Shown here: positions 30,928 through 33,749 of the stretch, in pieces | How the letters are laid out: each line of letters opens with the position of its first letter | Numbering within the stretch: the stretch's first letter is position 1 | IMG/VR virus record: IMGVR_UViG_3300036770_003748 | Coordinates: 1-33,749 of that record | Strand: one strand, 5' to 3' | Origin: a virus | DNA length: 33,749 nucleotides | Notes under the pieces: model-generated | The model's input: the letters and a program-made list of their open reading frames with translations, nothing else | Told to the model about the DNA's origin: nothing | Databases searched by the model: none | Program-made: the position numbers and the translations under genes

Positions 30928-33749
30928 TGCTTAACACGGTACCTTTCAAATCTCTTTCTGGTAATGTATGGGTTGAAATAGATGCAGGAGCAACTACGAA
31001 TGCTACGTTGCAACTGCTTGATATGAGTACTATAAACTTTGAATTTGATTTAATGCCATCGGATCAAACCGTTGCATCCATTGGTGGTATTGCCGGTGCT
31101 ACCAGTCTTGTATTTGATGACTACATGAGCAACCGCTCATCGTTATATTCAACGCTTATTGATCGCTTAGGTAATTACTCAGCATCGCAGAATTTAGATG
31201 TTCCAAAAGCAAAGACAACGCTATACCTACAACCAAGAGGATCTGCAACATCATTTAGGTTTCCTTTTGAGTTTACGGCTTCAGATATAACCACAGATTT
31301 AAGAAGCAAACAGACAACAATAGAATTAAGTCCAAGAACGTCAAATCTTAACGTAGGAACATGGGTTACTAATGTAACAAATCACTTTCCATCTAAAATA
31401 TCCTACGAGTCAAATCAATCCTTTTTTGTAAACGCTTGGGCTTCTGGTGATTTTATTTATGACGTAATATCCGAGCTTGATACTTCTACGGGTAATACTA
31501 CAATTTTTAGAAGTGCAAACATTGTAGAAGCAAGTGGCGGTGGAGTTAATGCTATTTTTGCATTTGAGCGATTAACAGATATACTTAATTCACCAATCAA
31601 TATAGATGATGCTGATTACACGAGTTTAATGTTTGTACATGATACACCTATGTACTTTGCAAATAGCAATAGCGTGTATGCTAAGGTTCAGGCATTTGCT
31701 GGTATGGAGGGCGCTATTTTTGGTTCTGCCTTTAATGTGAACTTCTATCTAAATAGATCTACAAATATTTATAATGTCATGGTTACTAATAACGACATTG
31801 TAGATCTTAAGTTTGTTGCACAAGATAGGGATATAAACGCTGCTGTTGTTTCATTTACAAATACAAAAGCCAAACCAGATGGGACAAATATATCCAATGG
31901 ATTCCCTAAAATTACAAACAGCACAGGTGGCGTTCCGGGATGGCTGTCTGGATCACGTGAAATAAAAGCAAGTATATCAGGATTCTATCCACAACTCAAT
32001 CGTGGCGTTTATAATAGCGTAGACAACTTTGTAAATGGCGACATAACTACATTTTTTGCTATAAATGATGCTTTTTTGGCTAAAACAGGAGCTACTCAAT
32101 ATGCAAATGCTGCTGGAGTATCTGGTTTTAGAATACAACTCGACTTATTAGGTGTTGATAGAATTAAGCCTTGGGAAGTTATTCAGTTTGACAATACCGT
32201 TGCAGAGATATACAGATTAAAATATTTTAGACCTACATCGCTTTCTTATGATCTAAAAGGCGATCGTATACGTGTCGAGGCTTACGAGGTTGGATCTGCA
32301 CCTGTTCCTCCAACTACTACAACCACAACATCAACTACCACAACCACAACCGCAGCTCCTACTACTACTACAACGGCAGCGCCTACTACTACTACAACGT
32401 CAGCTCCTACAACGACAACGACAGCAGCTCCTACTACGACTACAACAACGGCTGCGCCTACAACAACCACAACTACGGCAGCACCTACCACTACGACTAC
32501 AACCACAACATCAACTACTACAACCACAACGACAGAAGCGCCTACAACTACAACAACATCTACAACCACACCACCACCTGTATTTACTTTTGCTTGCTAT
32601 GGTACAAGTGCAAGCCCTGTTGATGGATTTGGAAGCGATACTGATGCCTGTGCAGGTAGTGGCGAGGTGGCTGTAGACTTGTATAGCTATGATTCTGTTC
32701 TACAGGATGGAACGATTCTGTACACTGATAGCGTACATCCGCTTACAAATAAATTAAGCCCAAGCCAACAATTCTTTGCCTATATTGACGGTAGCCTTGT
32801 TCGTAATAGCTTCCGAGTTGTTGCTAATGGTACAGGTACTGTGTCCTTATATGAAGCCTGCCCTGCAACGACTACGACTACCACAACAACAAGTACTACT
32901 ACAACAACATTAGCACCTGTTCAATATACTATTCTACATGACGGTTCTCAAGATGGCATTCCAACACCTTGGTCAACAGAGCAAAATGCTTGTTCTGGTA
33001 GATACACAGCTCTTTCGACATCTGCTTATGGAACAGGTGGAGTAGTAGCTGGACAATCATTATTTAGAGAAGTTACACTTGTAAATCCTCTTGCAGATGG
33101 ATTCTATGTATATGATGTTAATATCATAGAAATAGCTGGTGGATCTGGTGTTATTTCTACAGTAGATTTAATTAGTTCTGTTTGCCCAACAACTACAACA
33201 ACTACAACAAGCACTACTACAACCACAACTCTTGCTCCTATATACATTGGAATAGATCAAGATGCAGTATGTGTTACTAAAGCAAATCAAATATCATTGT
33301 CTTTTGATAGTGGGGAAACATTCTGCTCAACAACAAATTACTATGGCGATTTCTCATCATACCTTCTTGATGACATAATTTACTTATCTCGTGAAGATCA
33401 AGTTGTAACTGCAAAAGTAACTGATGCGTCAGCAAGTGGAACAGCGGAAAGACAAATAGCTTGTCAATCATGTAGTACACCTATAACTACTACTACTACT
33501 ACAACTACTACTACAACGACTACATTACCACCATGTAATGAGTTTAGTGGTTTATCAGAGGAAGTATCAGCACTAAACGCCTGTTCATCATGGCCTGGTG
33601 CGACAACTATTTATGGAAATAACCCAACATTTGCATCTGCAACACAATTCTATTCAGATAGCGGATGTACTACGCCATTAAACGGAAACGACAACTGGTA
33701 TTCCGATGGTACGACAGCACTACAAATTAACTCAAGTGGATCAGTAATA
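30927..33749 (+). CDS. Tail-tip protein with mucin-like threonine tracts (continues at base 128)
   Basis: The frame runs from ATG 30927 to the contig end and on to TAA 143-145: 946 residues. Residues 1-460 are beta-rich and likely bind the tail (start LNTVPFKSLSGNVWVEIDAG). Residue 463-548 is a Thr/Pro/Ala tract (units such as TTTTTTAAP). Three more Thr tracts of 13-14 residues lie at 648-661, 755-768 and 854-866. They separate four domains (549-647, 662-754, 769-853, 867-946), most with two or more Cys; the first and last share an AC...YTDS/YSDS pattern. Thr/Pro tracts are typical O-glycosylation sites. The gene overlaps the glycosyltransferase-like gene at 139. Likely role: host recognition. 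Confidence 0.82.
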   Translation, partial: MLNTVPFKSLSGNVWVEIDAGATTNATLQLLDMSTINFEFDLMPSDQTVASIGGIAGATSLVFDDYMSNRSSLYSTLIDRLGNYSASQNLDVPKAKTTLYLQPRGSATSFRFPFEFTASDITTDLRSKQTTIELSPRTSNLNVGTWVTNVTNHFPSKISYESNQSFFVNAWASGDFIYDVISELDTSTGNTTIFRSANIVEASGGGVNAIFAFERLTDILNSPINIDDADYTSLMFVHDTPMYFANSNSVYAKVQAFAGMEGAIFGSAFNVNFYLNRSTNIYNVMVTNNDIVDLKFVAQDRDINAAVVSFTNTKAKPDGTNISNGFPKITNSTGGVPGWLSGSREIKASISGFYPQLNRGVYNSVDNFVNGDITTFFAINDAFLAKTGATQYANAAGVSGFRIQLDLLGVDRIKPWEVIQFDNTVAEIYRLKYFRPTSLSYDLKGDRIRVEAYEVGSAPVPPTTTTTTSTTTTTTAAPTTTTTAAPTTTTTSAPTTTTTAAPTTTTTTAAPTTTTTTAAPTTTTTTTTSTTTTTTTEAPTTTTTSTTTPPPVFTFACYGTSASPVDGFGSDTDACAGSGEVAVDLYSYDSVLQDGTILYTDSVHPLTNKLSPSQQFFAYIDGSLVRNSFRVVANGTGTVSLYEACPATTTTTTTTSTTTTTLAPVQYTILHDGSQDGIPTPWSTEQNACSGRYTALSTSAYGTGGVVAGQSLFREVTLVNPLADGFYVYDVNIIEIAGGSGVISTVDLISSVCPTTTTTTTSTTTTTTLAPIYIGIDQDAVCVTKANQISLSFDSGETFCSTTNYYGDFSSYLLDDIIYLSREDQVVTAKVTDASASGTAERQIACQSCSTPITTTTTTTTTTTTTLPPCNEFSGLSEEVSALNACSSWPGATTIYGNNPTFASATQFYSDSGCTTPLNGNDNWYSDGTTALQINSSGSVI
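32313..32570 (+). repeat. Threonine-codon (ACN) repeat tract
   Basis: About 258 bases made almost only of ACA, ACC, ACG and ACT codons, interrupted by Ala-Pro, Ser-Ala-Pro or Glu-Ala-Pro triplets. Smaller tracts lie at 32868-32909, 33189-33230 and 33486-33524. All four Thr codons are mixed, which limits the length of exact DNA repeats, but slippage or recombination could still change tract length. Confidence 0.9.
33623..33749. repeat. Terminal direct repeat, right copy
   Basis: Identical to bases 1-127; see the left copy. It lies inside the last domain of the Thr-rich tail protein. Confidence 0.95.

Noticed and set aside
32282-32569. Minus-strand frame of almost pure valine opposite the Thr tract
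   Set aside because: It is the complement of ACN repeats; any frame across a triplet repeat stays open. No start region or flanking support.
32272-32676. Plus-strand Leu/Gln/Pro-rich frame
   Set aside because: Shifted reading of the same ACN repeat inside the long tail-tip gene; the long frame continues on both sides.

Overview
This window is a complete, circular genome of a tailed, siphovirus-type phage. The first 127 bases are repeated exactly as the last 127, so the contig closes on itself and the unique length is 33,622 bp. Every convincing gene lies on the + strand. I see no integrase, excisionase or CI-like repressor, so a strictly lytic phage, probably from a metagenome, is the simplest reading. 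The host is not proven. A TTG-N21-TACCTTTG promoter-like site before the late genes and the Thr-rich bead-on-string tail protein suggest Bacteroidota. Clear AAGGAG ribosome sites before several genes argue for caution.

Layout on the circle. Late region: possible promoter and operator at 19646-19677, spike-base-like protein, large terminase, portal, multidomain prohead protease, HK97-type major capsid protein, head-tail connectors, tail terminator, tail tube, tail chaperones joined by a -1 frameshift, tape measure, a probable distal-tail protein, and a 946-residue tail-tip protein that crosses the contig ends. Next come four sugar-related genes (139-3357: three glycosyltransferase-like, one FkbM methyltransferase), a tail-fibre block (3966-9490) with a repeat fibre and a Gly-rich adhesin, and a lysis block (M15 endopeptidase, holin-like protein, metallophosphoesterase) closed by an intrinsic terminator at 11214-11247. 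Early region (11355-18309): small hypothetical proteins, an ERF annealing protein, an SSB-tail protein, a tRNA-like gene, a VRR-NUC nuclease, a structured RNA, replication initiator, DnaB helicase, a PD-(D/E)XK nuclease and the small terminase. Two more glycosyltransferase-like genes (18306-19627) separate the small terminase from the late promoter region.

Most interesting points. (1) A tail protein with four mucin-like threonine tracts overlaps by 7 nt a glycosyltransferase gene that recalls peptidyl-O-glycosyltransferases. Five glycosyltransferase-like genes and a methyltransferase are present, so a phage-encoded system that O-glycosylates its own tail is a testable idea. (2) A compact RNA at about 15090-15198 has its own promoter-like site, two hairpins whose loops can form a 7-bp kissing contact, and a U-tract. 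(3) A tRNA-Lys(UUU)-like gene carries a 17-nt hairpin inserted in its D-loop. (4) The ten repeats of the 879-residue fibre keep their protein sequence while the codons are scrambled.
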